NCBI GenBank assembly: GCA_934167885.1
Contig: CAKPMB010000014.1
Coordinates: 1-39,897 of the forward strand
Length of the DNA: 39,897 nt
Direction of reading: 5' to 3'
Origin: an uncultured Bacilli bacterium
Lineage (GTDB): Bacteria; Bacillota_I; Bacilli_A; RF39; UBA660
In this document: positions 17,045-24,404 of the stretch, piece by piece
Numbering within the stretch: position 1 is the first letter of the stretch
Layout of the letters: each line of letters begins with the position of its first letter
Translations under genes and position numbers: made by a program
Notes under the pieces: generated by a model
Databases searched by the model: none
What the model was told of the DNA's origin: nothing
What the model saw: the letters and a program-made list of their open reading frames with translations, nothing else

Positions 17045-17899
17045 ATGAATCAAGATAAAATGCATTTAGTAAATAAAATATTTAATAATGAAACAATTAG
17101 AACTGTTTGGGATAAGGAACAAGAAAAATACTTTATAAGTGTTGTTGACATAGTTAGTGTTATTTCAGAAAGTAATAATCCACAAACGTATTGGAGAGTA
17201 CTTAAAAAGAGACTTAAGGATGAAGGAAATGAAACCGTTACAAATTGTAACGCTTTGAAACTTAAAGCTAAAGATGGTAAATATCGTATGACTGATGTTG
17301 TTGATATTGAAGGAATGTTTAGAATTATTGAATCAATTCCTAGTAAAAATGCAGAGCCAATTAAACAATGGTTAGCAAAATTAGGTAGTGAAAGAATTGA
17401 TGAAACGTTTGATCCTTCACTAGCAGCACAAAGAGCGATAGACTTATATAGATCCAAAGGTTATGACGAAAAATGGATTGGTAAAAGAATTAAAGGTATT
17501 CAAGATAGAAAACAACTTACTGATGTATGGAAAGATGGTGGAATAACTGAATCCAAAGAATATGCAATTCTAACAAATGAAATTTATAAAGAATGGTCTG
17601 GCATGACTGCAAAACAATACAAATCATTTAAAGGACTTAGGAAAGAGTCACTCCGAGATAATATGTCTGATGTTGAAGTAGCACTTGCAGATTTAGGAGA
17701 AATAGCAACTAGAGAAATTGCTAAAAAGAAAAGTCCAAAAGGTTTAAATGAAAACATAGATGTAGCAAAGCGTGGTGGCAAAATTGCTGGTAATGCAAGA
17801 AAAGATTTAGAAAGTGAACTAGGTGAGAGTGTAGTTACTAATGCGAATGCCTTAAATTATCAGTATGTTGATGAAAAGGAAATTGAAACAAAAAAATAA
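17045..17899 (+). CDS. BRO-N / DinD-like antirepressor-type protein
   Basis: A 284-residue protein. Residues 7-115 resemble the BRO-N domain of phage antirepressors: IFNNETIRTVWDKEQEKYF, VVDIVSVISESNNPQTYWRVLKKR and the conserved MTDVVDIEGMFRIIESIPSKNAEPIKQWLAKLG. Residues 150-270 resemble the C-terminus of DinD (damage-inducible protein D): a KEYAILTNEIYKEWSGM block, EIATREIAKKKSPKGL, and GGKIAGNARKDLESELGESV. DinD opposes RecA filaments in Escherichia coli; BRO proteins regulate phage genes. A role in responding to DNA damage and controlling excision is plausible but inferred. A strong GGAGGAGG site precedes ATG 17045, directly after the palindrome-rich spacer. Confidence 0.8.
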   Translation: MNQDKMHLVNKIFNNETIRTVWDKEQEKYFISVVDIVSVISESNNPQTYWRVLKKRLKDEGNETVTNCNALKLKAKDGKYRMTDVVDIEGMFRIIESIPSKNAEPIKQWLAKLGSERIDETFDPSLAAQRAIDLYRSKGYDEKWIGKRIKGIQDRKQLTDVWKDGGITESKEYAILTNEIYKEWSGMTAKQYKSFKGLRKESLRDNMSDVEVALADLGEIATREIAKKKSPKGLNENIDVAKRGGKIAGNARKDLESELGESVVTNANALNYQYVDEKEIETKK

Positions 17900-17911
17900 T
17901 CGCTTTCTAGA

Positions 17912-17942
17912 GTAATAATTTCTAAAAAATAAAAATTATTAC
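17912..17942. terminator. Hairpin between convergent genes
   Basis: Perfect 10-bp stem GTAATAATTT/AAATTATTAC, followed by a second small dyad ATTACG/CGTAAT. It lies between the ends of the convergent DinD-like and membrane-protein genes and may act in both directions, but T tracts are weak. Confidence 0.45.
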
Positions 17943-17968
17943 GTTTAATCGTAATAACTTTGCAATTG

Positions 17969-18955
17969 CTATTTTGAAATTGATAGATTATCTCGATTTG
18001 ATTTGATACTATCATAAATTATTGGTATTAATATAACTGTAATAAATAGATTATATACATCTTTAGTAGTTTCACATATTATTTTAGGATTATAAGCCGC
18101 TATTATATAAACTATTAATAATGATAATATGGTTGATATTTTTAATGCTTTTGAAATAACTTTTTTGCTATTATCAAGATAATTTGTTAGATTACTACAA
18201 AAATTTAGTATTTTTCTTAATAAAAATCTAATGAATAATATAAATAATGCAAATAATAAATATGCTATAAGTTGAAATGGGCATAATATTATAAAGATAA
18301 TTATATCTAGTGCAAAAAGTTTTTTTGAGCATTTATTTGATAAATAAAAATCATATAATTGTAGTTCAAATCTTTTGGTTATAAACTTGTTTAACAGTTC
18401 TTTTGATTTCTTTAAAGGTTTATTAAATAAAATAGCAAAATTTGATGCTAATATTGATAAGTTTATAATTATACAAAATATGAAAAATATAATTTTAATA
18501 CTCAAAAAAGCTAGTAATAAGTATTCTTTAAAAGTATGCTGCACATTTAAAGGTGTATTTAAATATATTTGTGATGCGTTAGTAGAAAAGAATACTAAAA
18601 ATAGTGATGTTGTCATAATATAAGACATTTTATTTTCAGTTGTTAAATCTTTAATGTTTTTATTAAATAACTTTATAGCTGCTATTACAAAGGATAAATA
18701 ATATATTAATGTTAAATAAGAAGCAACATTATATTTTTTTGCAATCTTTATTATGAATATTGCAATTACTATAATATAAATAATTGCTATTATAATTTTG
18801 AATAATTGTATTTTTGTTAGTTTGTCATTATTATTACTTTTGTTTAAATCTTTTTTTAAATCATCAATTGATAAAATGAATGTAAAAATAATATTTAAAA
18901 TAATTAGAATAGAAATTATAATATCAAAAATTTGATTATGTAATATAAAAGACAT
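17969..18955 (-). CDS. Polytopic membrane protein near the right end of the element
   Basis: A 328-residue protein, extremely rich in Ile and Leu, with about seven predicted membrane segments: roughly 8-30, 50-72, 80-95, 110-128, 145-175, 220-250 and 285-318, separated by Lys/Asn-rich loops. No family recognised. GGAGG lies 5 nt before ATG 18955; an in-frame ATG at 18967 overlaps that site and is rejected. It is the only gene of the element on the minus strand, next to attR, with its own strong promoter. Membrane proteins in this position are often cargo (immunity, exclusion or defence effectors), but nothing in the sequence fixes the role. Confidence 0.75.
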   Translation of the reverse strand: MSFILHNQIFDIIISILIILNIIFTFILSIDDLKKDLNKSNNNDKLTKIQLFKIIIAIIYIIVIAIFIIKIAKKYNVASYLTLIYYLSFVIAAIKLFNKNIKDLTTENKMSYIMTTSLFLVFFSTNASQIYLNTPLNVQHTFKEYLLLAFLSIKIIFFIFCIIINLSILASNFAILFNKPLKKSKELLNKFITKRFELQLYDFYLSNKCSKKLFALDIIIFIILCPFQLIAYLLFALFILFIRFLLRKILNFCSNLTNYLDNSKKVISKALKISTILSLLIVYIIAAYNPKIICETTKDVYNLFITVILIPIIYDSIKSNRDNLSISK

Positions 18956-18980
18956 AGACACCTCCATAATTTAGTTATAT

Positions 18981-19009
18981 ATTTTATCATTTTCGGTAAT
19001 TATTGGCAA
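18981..19009 (-). promoter_or_regulatory. Promoter of the element membrane protein
   Basis: On the minus strand: TTGCCA (19004-19009), 17-bp spacer, TAAAAT (18981-18986). It points away from attR, 26 bp before the start codon. Confidence 0.72.
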
Positions 19010-19030
19010 TAATTATGGAGAAAATTACAT

Positions 19031-19075
19031 TAGTTACATTTTGACCTATGCCAGGTGGCGATGGTGCGGAAGTAA
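19031..19075. other. attR, right junction of the integrated element
   Basis: The arm GTTACATTTTGACC (19033-19046) is followed by the crossover GGTG (19054-19057) and then by amidase coding sequence GCGATGGTGCGG. The arm is the inverted counterpart of the one at 6797-6810; both are equally distant from the core, so the rejoined attP is centred on GGTG. Confidence 0.85.
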
Positions 19076-19824
19076 TTTATGCACTTCGTAATAAAGATAC
19101 TCTATCAAAACTTATTACTAAAGAACTAGAAGCATCTGGTCAAAATGTTAGAAAATATTATCAACGTAGATTACCTAGTAATCCATCAAAAGATTATTAT
19201 TATTTGTTAAGAGATACACCAAATAATGAAACATTAATTGTAGAATATGGTTTTTTAGATAGCACTGAGGATGATGTAAACTTAATTAAAAACAATTGGG
19301 AAGATTTAGCGGAAGCAGTTGTAAAAGCATTAGCAAACTATATTGGTGTGCCATATTCATTAAAAGGTTCGAATGAAGAAAATGATTACTATATAGTTCA
19401 AAAAGGCGATTCATTATGGAGCATAGCTAAAAAATATAATACCACTGTCGAAGAACTTAAGTCTATCAACAATTTAAAGACAAATCTTTTATCAATTGGT
19501 CAAAGATTAAAAATTAAAGGCACTAAAGTAAATCCAGATAATCAAAATATATATAAAGTACAAAAAGGTGATACTCTTTATAAGATTGCTAATATGTATA
19601 ACACAACAGTAGATAACATAAAGAAATTAAATAATTTAAATAGTACTACTTTAAGCATCGGTCAAGAATTAATTGTTCCATCGAAAGATACAATTTATAT
19701 AGTTCAAAAGGGTGATTCATTATGGGCTATAGCTAGAAAGTTTAATACAACAGTAGATAGTATTAAAAATAAAAACAATTTAACGTCAAATACACTTCAA
19801 ATTGGTAAAAAACTTAAAATATGA
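19058..19824 (+). pseudogene. N-acetylmuramoyl-L-alanine amidase, 3' part with three LysM domains
   Basis: Continuation of the amidase begun at 6530. It opens with GDGAEVIYALRNKD, includes the catalytic Glu in LIVEYGFLDSTEDD, and ends the Amidase_3 domain at about ANYIGVPY. Three LysM repeats follow, each starting with an x-Y-x-V-Q-K-G-D-(S/T)-L motif (near 19387, 19549 and 19696) and ending in a G-Q/K-x-L-x-I/V motif; LysM binds GlcNAc in peptidoglycan and localises the enzyme. An ATG at 19048 arises from the element arm, but no ribosome site precedes it, so this fragment is probably silent until the element is excised. Confidence 0.9.
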
Positions 19825-19851
19825 AAATAACAAATGTTTTCATATTTTTTT
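19819..19851 (+). terminator. Terminator after the amidase
   Basis: Nine-base stem ATATGAAAA/TTTTCATAT that includes the amidase TGA stop, followed by seven T. Confidence 0.85.
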
Positions 19852-19883
19852 GCATAAAAAATAAAGATTTAAATATATTATAA

Positions 19884-19910
19884 TTAGCACTTAATATTGA
19901 CAAGTGCTAA
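19884..19910 (+). promoter_or_regulatory. CIRCE operator (HrcA site)
   Basis: TTAGCACTT-N9-AAGTGCTAA, matching the CIRCE consensus (TTAGCACTC-N9-GAGTGCTAA) apart from one symmetric pair. It overlaps the -35 of the clpB promoter, so HrcA would block transcription until heat shock. Confidence 0.92.
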
Positions 19911-19924
19911 TTTTTGAGTATAAT
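19897..19924 (+). promoter_or_regulatory. SigA-type promoter of clpB
   Basis: Perfect TTGACA (19897-19902), 16-bp spacer, perfect TATAAT (19919-19924), embedded in the CIRCE operator. Confidence 0.9.
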
Positions 19925-19951
19925 AGTATATGTAAAAAGGAGGTATGTAAA

Positions 19952-22048
19952 ATGTACAATCAAAATAATGAAGAAAATGAAAACGTTCTAGAAAAATATG
20001 GACGTAATATAAATGAAGATGTTAAAAACCGTAAAATAGATCCAATAATTGGTAGAGACGATGAAATAAGGAGTATAACTAGAATACTTTCTAGAAAAAC
20101 AAAAAACAATCCAGTTCTTATCGGTGAGCCAGGTGTAGGAAAAACTGCAATTGTAGAGGGACTTGCTCAAAGAATTGTAAAGGGAGATGTTCCTGAAAGT
20201 TTAAAAAATAAAACAATTTGGGAATTAAATATGGCATCATTAATAGCTGGTGCAAAATATCGTGGTGAATTTGAAGAAAGACTAAAAAAAGTTTTAGACG
20301 AAATTAAAAAAAGTGAAGGCAACCTAATAATGTTTATTGATGAAATTCATTTAATAGTAGGTACTGGTAGTGCCGAAGGTGCAATGGATACTGGAAATAT
20401 TTTAAAGCCAATGCTTGCACGTGGTGAAATTCACGTTATTGGTGCTACAACATTAAATGAATATCGTATGTATATTGAAAAAGATGGTGCACTAGAAAGA
20501 AGATTTCAAAAAGTAACAGTATCAGAGCCTACTGTCGAAGATACAATAACTATACTTCGTGGTTTAAAGGAAAGATTTGAAATATACCATGGTGTTTCTA
20601 TTCAGGATAAAGCTTTAGTTAGTGCTGCGACTCTTTCAAATAGGTATATAACTGATAGATTTTTACCAGATAAAGCAATTGATTTAGTAGATGAAGCCTG
20701 TGCAACTATTAGAGTACAAATGGATAGTGTTCCAACAGCTTTAGATGAAATAACCCGCAAAATTTTAACATTACAAGTTGAAAAAGAAGCGTTAAAAAAA
20801 GAAAAAGATGAACTATCTATAAAGAGGTTTGAAAAAATTGATGATGAACTTTATACATTAAAAGGGGAAGAGCAAAAGCTTAATGAAAAATGGCAAAAAG
20901 AAAAAGACCTTAACGAAGAGATTAAAAAGGTTAAATCCCAAATTTCTAAATGTAATTTTGAACTTGAACAAGCAGAAAATAATTATGATTTAGAAACTGC
21001 TGCAAGACTTAAAAATGGAACATTACCAGAACTTAAGTTGAAACTTGAAAATTTAACAAAAGAAAACAAGAATAATATATTAAGTGACGTTGTAACTAGT
21101 GAAGATATCGCTGGTATTATTAGCAAATGGACCAATATTCCACTTTCTAAGTTAATGAGTTCTGAAAAAGAAAAAATATTAAATCTTGAAGAAAACTTAA
21201 AAAAACGTGTAAAAGGTCAGAATAAAGCATTAAAACTTGTATCTGATGCAATTATTCGTTCAAGAAGTGGTATTAAAGATCCTAATAGACCAATTGGTTC
21301 ATTTATGTTTTTAGGCCCAACAGGTGTAGGAAAAACTGAAGTTGCAAGAAGTCTTGCATATGAGCTTTTTGATGATGAACATCACATGGTAAGAATTGAT
21401 ATGAGTGAATATATGGAAAAATATTCTGTATCAAGACTTATCGGTGCAGCGCCAGGATACATTGGATATGAAGAGGGAGGACAGCTTACAGAAAAAGTAC
21501 GTCGCAATCCTTATTGCATAGTTTTATTTGATGAAATTGAAAAAGCACATCCTGATGTATTAAATTTATTACTTCAAATTCTAGATGAAGGTAGACTTAC
21601 TGATTCTAATGGAAGAACTGTAGATTTTAAAAATACAATTATAATAATGACATCAAATGTAGGCAGTGAATATATTTTAAATAATGAAGAAGATAAGGTA
21701 ACCTCAGAGCTTACAAAATATTTCAAACCTGAATTTTTAAATAGACTTGATGAAATTATTGTATTTAATAAACTTAGTAAAGATGATTTATCGCAAATAC
21801 TTGATAATATCATTAGAGATATTGAAAAACGTTTAAGCGATATAAATGTAAAAATAATTCTTTCATCTAATGCTAAAAAATATTTTATTGATAATGGCTA
21901 TGATGAATATTTTGGCGCTAGACCATTAAAAAGACTAGTTAATAAAGAACTTGAAACACTAATAGCAAAAAAACTTATTAATAATGAAATAAGTCAAAAT
22001 TCTACTATTAACATTGATGTTAAAGATAATAAAATTGAGATTGCATAA
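19952..22048 (+). CDS. clpB: ATP-dependent chaperone ClpB lacking the N-terminal domain
   Basis: A 698-residue Hsp100 disaggregase that with DnaK extracts polypeptides from aggregates. It starts almost at the first ATPase module: KYGRNINEDVKNRKIDPIIG, Walker A GEPGVGKT (58-65), the pore-loop region AGAKYRGEFEERL and Walker B IMFIDEIH. The middle coiled coil (about 270-385) has the ClpB M-domain pattern (EKEALKKEKDELSIKRFEKI, LETAARLKNGTLPEL). The second module has GPTGVGKTE (about 455), FDEIEKAH and the C-terminal FGARPLKRLV sensor 2. Typical ClpB is about 860 residues; the 150-residue N-domain is missing, as in Mycoplasma ClpB. AGGAGG 8 nt before ATG 19952 decides the start. Regulated by CIRCE/HrcA. 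Confidence 0.92.
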   Translation: MYNQNNEENENVLEKYGRNINEDVKNRKIDPIIGRDDEIRSITRILSRKTKNNPVLIGEPGVGKTAIVEGLAQRIVKGDVPESLKNKTIWELNMASLIAGAKYRGEFEERLKKVLDEIKKSEGNLIMFIDEIHLIVGTGSAEGAMDTGNILKPMLARGEIHVIGATTLNEYRMYIEKDGALERRFQKVTVSEPTVEDTITILRGLKERFEIYHGVSIQDKALVSAATLSNRYITDRFLPDKAIDLVDEACATIRVQMDSVPTALDEITRKILTLQVEKEALKKEKDELSIKRFEKIDDELYTLKGEEQKLNEKWQKEKDLNEEIKKVKSQISKCNFELEQAENNYDLETAARLKNGTLPELKLKLENLTKENKNNILSDVVTSEDIAGIISKWTNIPLSKLMSSEKEKILNLEENLKKRVKGQNKALKLVSDAIIRSRSGIKDPNRPIGSFMFLGPTGVGKTEVARSLAYELFDDEHHMVRIDMSEYMEKYSVSRLIGAAPGYIGYEEGGQLTEKVRRNPYCIVLFDEIEKAHPDVLNLLLQILDEGRLTDSNGRTVDFKNTIIIMTSNVGSEYILNNEEDKVTSELTKYFKPEFLNRLDEIIVFNKLSKDDLSQILDNIIRDIEKRLSDINVKIILSSNAKKYFIDNGYDEYFGARPLKRLVNKELETLIAKKLINNEISQNSTINIDVKDNKIEIA

Positions 22049-22066
22049 TTTGTGCAATCTTTTTTT
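22039..22066 (+). terminator. Terminator after clpB
   Basis: Perfect 7-bp stem GATTGCA/TGCAATC overlapping the end of clpB, followed by seven T. Confidence 0.85.
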
Positions 22067-22487
22067 AATGAATTTCTTGACATACTCCTGGGTCAGGGTT
22101 ATAGAAACAATGGTTTTTATATCTTCCAGATAAAGTTTGATTATACCAAGTATTTTTGCAATTTTCATTTTTGTTAGGTGCATAAAACCATAGTGCATTA
22201 GTTGCTGGGTAATAATATTCACCTTGTAATATTCTTTTAGCTAAGTTTTTTTCAAGTGTTGTAGCACTTGCTTGAAATAATGAACTGTTAGTTCCAACAA
22301 ATTGATTCTGCTGATAAATTGCGTTATATAAACTATTAATATTTTTAAATGTTAAGCAATTAGCAAGAACTCTATTGACTACAACGTTTCCAACCATTAA
22401 CATACCTAATTCTCCCTCATTTAATGCTTCTGCTCTCATTATTCTTGCTAGTAAATCTAGCTCTTTTGTATTATAAGAAATTATCAC
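22065..22487 (-). CDS. SleB/CwlJ-type cell-wall hydrolase
   Basis: A 140-residue Hydrolase_2 domain alone, with no signal peptide or binding domain. Visible: LLARIMRAEALNEGELGMLMVGNVVVNRV near residues 12-40, where the Glu of RAEA is the presumed catalytic acid, followed by the QFVG and CFYNPDPG blocks near the C-terminus. In spore formers SleB and CwlJ degrade cortex peptidoglycan at germination; CwlJ also lacks a signal peptide. Whether this organism sporulates is not shown here. The start is GTG at 22487 with AGGTGA just upstream. It is convergent with clpB, whose terminator touches its end. Confidence 0.85.
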   Translation of the reverse strand: MIISYNTKELDLLARIMRAEALNEGELGMLMVGNVVVNRVLANCLTFKNINSLYNAIYQQNQFVGTNSSLFQASATTLEKNLAKRILQGEYYYPATNALWFYAPNKNENCKNTWYNQTLSGRYKNHCFYNPDPGVCQEIH

Positions 22488-22520
22488 ACTATCACCTAGA
22501 ATATAATATGATTAAAAATC

Positions 22521-22549
22521 TTGATTGCTAATTATAATTATGTTATAAT
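22521..22549 (+). promoter_or_regulatory. Promoter of tRNA-Trp
   Basis: TTGATT (22521-22526), 17-bp spacer, perfect TATAAT (22544-22549), 11 bp before the mature tRNA 5' end. Confidence 0.75.
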
Positions 22550-22560
22550 GTTCTTGCCTT

Positions 22561-22634
22561 AGGGGCGTGGTATAATGGTAGCATAGGAGTCTCCAAAACT
22601 TTAGATGGGAGTTCGATTCTCTCCGCCCCTGCCA
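22561..22634 (+). tRNA. tRNA-Trp (CCA)
   Basis: Full cloverleaf: acceptor AGGGGCG/CGCCCCT, D-arm GGTATAATGGTAGC, anticodon CCA at 22593-22595 within loop CTCCAAA, T-arm with GTTCGATTC, discriminator G and encoded CCA. Only UGG is read as Trp, consistent with TGA acting as a stop codon. Confidence 0.96.
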
Positions 22635-22646
22635 AAATAAAAATAG

Positions 22647-22675
22647 ACCGGTTAGAATTTCTAATCGGTTTTTTT
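22647..22675 (+). terminator. Terminator after tRNA-Trp
   Basis: Ten-base stem ACCGGTTAGA/TCTAATCGGT with a 3-nt loop and seven T. It overlaps the 3' end of the convergent ribbon-helix-helix gene. Confidence 0.9.
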
Positions 22676-22867
22676 GTTTTCTTCTTTATTAGTATCATTA
22701 TCTTCTTTATCTAAATTATTTATTGCATAATCAAGGCATTGATTAATAAATTCATTCCTACTTATATCAATCTTCGCAGATAACTTATCAATCATTTCGA
22801 GTTTTTCGTTATCTATTCTAATTGTTATAACGACTTTTTCATTTTTGAATGGTTGAAATTTTACCAT
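22661..22867 (-). CDS. Ribbon-helix-helix (CopG-like) DNA-binding protein
   Basis: A 68-residue protein: VVITIRIDNEKLEMIDKLS forms the beta strand and first helix, and ISRNEFINQCLDYAINNL the second helix with the usual S-R-(N/S)-E-x-I start. The C-terminus is a charged Asp/Lys/Glu tail. It probably acts as a dimeric regulator. AGGAGA lies 9 nt before ATG 22867. No toxin gene is adjacent, so it need not be an antitoxin. Confidence 0.82.
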   Translation of the reverse strand: MVKFQPFKNEKVVITIRIDNEKLEMIDKLSAKIDISRNEFINQCLDYAINNLDKEDNDTNKEENKKTD

Positions 22868-22994
22868 AGAATTTCTCCTTTAACTATAATATTATTGTAT
22901 TCTTCATCTGATATTATTAATATGTTCAAATTTTGATTACACATATCACTAAAAAGAACTAGAATTAAAAATAAATTTGTGTTATTCTAAAATT

Positions 22995-23621
22995 ATGATG
23001 AAAATTGTTAATCCCAAAATAAAAAAATGTATTGAGTCATCTTTTGAAGAATGTTTAAAAAATAATAATTTTGAAAATATTATAATTAATTCAAACGTTA
23101 AAATGAAAATAGTTATAGAAAACATTGATTTTAACTCGTGCATATTTGATAATATTGATTTTTCAAATATTGAATTAATAAATGTTAATTTAATAGATTG
23201 TATTTTTAAATCATGTGATTTGTCTAATAAAAATTTTAGTGAAAAATTAATCGAAAGGTGTGAATTTATAAATTCAAAATTACTTGGTGTAAGTTTTATC
23301 GATTCAAGTATTAAAGATGTATATATAGATAGTTCATTATTAAAATATTCTAATTTTTCGGGTTCATCTATTAATAAATTACTAATAGAAAATTCTAACT
23401 TAACAGAAAGCTACTTTATTGAAAGTAAAATAAAAAACATATGTTTTTATAGAAATATTTTTGACAAAACTGAGTTTTTTAACGTAAATTTAAAAGATGT
23501 AGATTTTTCTTCATCTGATATAAGAAATATTATTTTTGATAGTGCTTCATTAAAAGGTATTGTAATTGAACCTTTACAAAGCCAATTTCTAGTTGGCATG
23601 CTTGGAGTAAAATTTATATAG
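22995..23621 (+). CDS. Pentapeptide-repeat protein
   Basis: A 208-residue protein built from A(D/N)Lxx-type pentapeptide repeats over nearly its whole length, for example FNSCIFDNIDFSNIELINVN, then CDLSNKNFSEK and the later FFNVNLKDVDFSSSDIRNII. Such proteins form a right-handed quadrilateral beta helix; some (Qnr, McbG) mimic DNA and protect gyrase, others have unknown roles. There is no Shine-Dalgarno; TATTCT at 22983-22988 is 6 nt before ATG 22995, which suggests a leaderless mRNA (ATG 22998 is next in frame). The TTG at 22977 would precede this -10 and is rejected. The next gene follows after 11 bp. Confidence 0.85.
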   Translation: MMKIVNPKIKKCIESSFEECLKNNNFENIIINSNVKMKIVIENIDFNSCIFDNIDFSNIELINVNLIDCIFKSCDLSNKNFSEKLIERCEFINSKLLGVSFIDSSIKDVYIDSSLLKYSNFSGSSINKLLIENSNLTESYFIESKIKNICFYRNIFDKTEFFNVNLKDVDFSSSDIRNIIFDSASLKGIVIEPLQSQFLVGMLGVKFI

Positions 23622-23632
23622 AAAGGGTATTT

Positions 23633-23881
23633 ATGGAAAAAATAGATTATTTAAAAAACAGAAAATTTAGTATGGAAAATGAGCTAACTAAACTTGCCTC
23701 TAACAATAATGTAAATAATGCATTATTAATGCGAATGCAGAAATTAAAATCTCAGATAAATGAAGCCGATTTTCAAATTAATACTATTGAACGTAATAGG
23801 AAAAATCCAGTGCCAACAAATAGTACAACAAATAATAATCAGAGAGATATTTTTAAAACAATTAATAATAGAAACAAATAA
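23633..23881 (+). CDS. Small coiled-coil hypothetical protein
   Basis: An 82-residue hydrophilic protein. Residues 1-58 are helical with a heptad-like pattern (MENELTKLASN, ALLMRMQKLKSQINEADFQI), and the tail is Asn/Thr-rich and probably disordered. AAAGGG precedes ATG 23633. It lies 11 bp after the pentapeptide gene, likely in the same transcript. Function unknown. Confidence 0.68.
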   Translation: MEKIDYLKNRKFSMENELTKLASNNNVNNALLMRMQKLKSQINEADFQINTIERNRKNPVPTNSTTNNNQRDIFKTINNRNK

Positions 23882-23886
23882 AGTAC

Positions 23887-23916
23887 TTGTACAAATATAT
23901 GAAATTATGCTATAAT
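23887..23916 (+). promoter_or_regulatory. Promoter of the 37-residue gene
   Basis: TTGTAC (23887-23892), 18-bp spacer, extended -10 TGCTATAAT (TATAAT at 23911-23916). Confidence 0.7.
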
Positions 23917-23937
23917 CTTGCTGCAAGGAGTGAGATT

Positions 23938-24051
23938 ATGAAAAAATTAAAGAAAAATTTACCTGAAGGCGTTAAATATGAATTTGCTAGATATAAGGGC
24001 GTAAAAGTTAAACTAGTTCCAAACAAGAAAAAAAGTACTAAAACAAAATAA
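23938..24051 (+). CDS. Small basic 37-residue protein
   Basis: Too short for a usual ORF cut-off but well supported: its own promoter with perfect TATAAT, a good AAGGAG (23925-23930) 7 nt before ATG, and a strong terminator right at its stop. The peptide begins MKKLKKNLPEGVKYEFARYK and ends in a Lys/Thr-rich tail, giving a strongly positive charge with a YEFARYKGVKVKL core. It may bind nucleic acid or ribosomes; no family recognised. Confidence 0.68.
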   Translation: MKKLKKNLPEGVKYEFARYKGVKVKLVPNKKKSTKTK

Positions 24052-24087
24052 AACTAATTAGAAAATTAAATCCTAATTAGTTTTTTT
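24051..24087. terminator. Terminator after the small basic gene
   Basis: Perfect 11-bp stem AAACTAATTAG/CTAATTAGTTT with a T run on the plus strand. It also lies just beyond the end of the convergent secreted-domain gene and may stop both. Confidence 0.85.
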
Positions 24088-24090
24088 ATT

Positions 24091-24404
24091 TTAAAAATTA
24101 ATTTTACAAGCATTAGAATCAATCATTGTTACTATAAAATTAACAATAGTTGGTAAAAAGAATAATAATGCTACAAGAAGTAGTCTTGTTAAAACTCTTT
24201 TTGTAATTTTATTTAATGCATTTTTATCATCATCTAATATAGCTTTAACAAAGTCCACTATAGAAAGCCCAATACAAAGTACAATTCCCAAGTACTTCAT
24301 AATACTAAAAATTTTTTCTAAATATTGTTGTAAATCTCCAGTGAAAATGCTTTCACATTCGAGCTCTTTAGGGTCGTCAACATTATGATTATATCCAGGT
24401 ATAT
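24091..24404 (-). repeat. Near-identical 3' end shared by two neighbouring genes, copy 1
   Basis: The sequence 24091-24333 is identical to 25192-25434 (243 bp), and the next 70 bp differ at only four positions; beyond the codons for IPGYN the two genes are unrelated. The other copy is at 25192-25505. The sharp boundary points to recent duplication or gene conversion. Confidence 0.92.

Larger units (their letters stand above)
6788..19057. mobile_element. 12.3-kb serine-recombinase integrative element in the amidase gene
   Basis: The element is bounded by GGTG on both sides (6788-6791 and 19054-19057), giving 12,266 bp of inserted DNA. It separates the two halves of an amidase gene that rejoin in frame. 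It encodes a large serine recombinase (15053-16639), TnpV, an HTH protein and a BRO/DinD-like protein, plus a cassette of predicted nucleases, a DNA methyltransferase and an ATPase. There is no relaxase, transfer, capsid or tail gene, so it is neither a self-transmissible ICE nor a complete prophage; it may depend on a helper. Unusually the recombinase gene is about 2.4 kb from the nearer end. Confidence 0.88.

Noticed and set aside
17050..17457. 135-residue minus-strand ORF
   Set aside because: It is fully antisense to the BRO/DinD-like gene and has no ribosome site.
6788..19057. Element interpreted as an IS, an ICE or a prophage
   Set aside because: No transposase or IS-type terminal inverted repeats with target duplication, no relaxase or transfer genes, and no phage structural genes are present.
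22977..22994. TTG start for the pentapeptide gene
   Set aside because: It lies upstream of and across the -10-like box and has no ribosome site; ATG 22995 is better placed.
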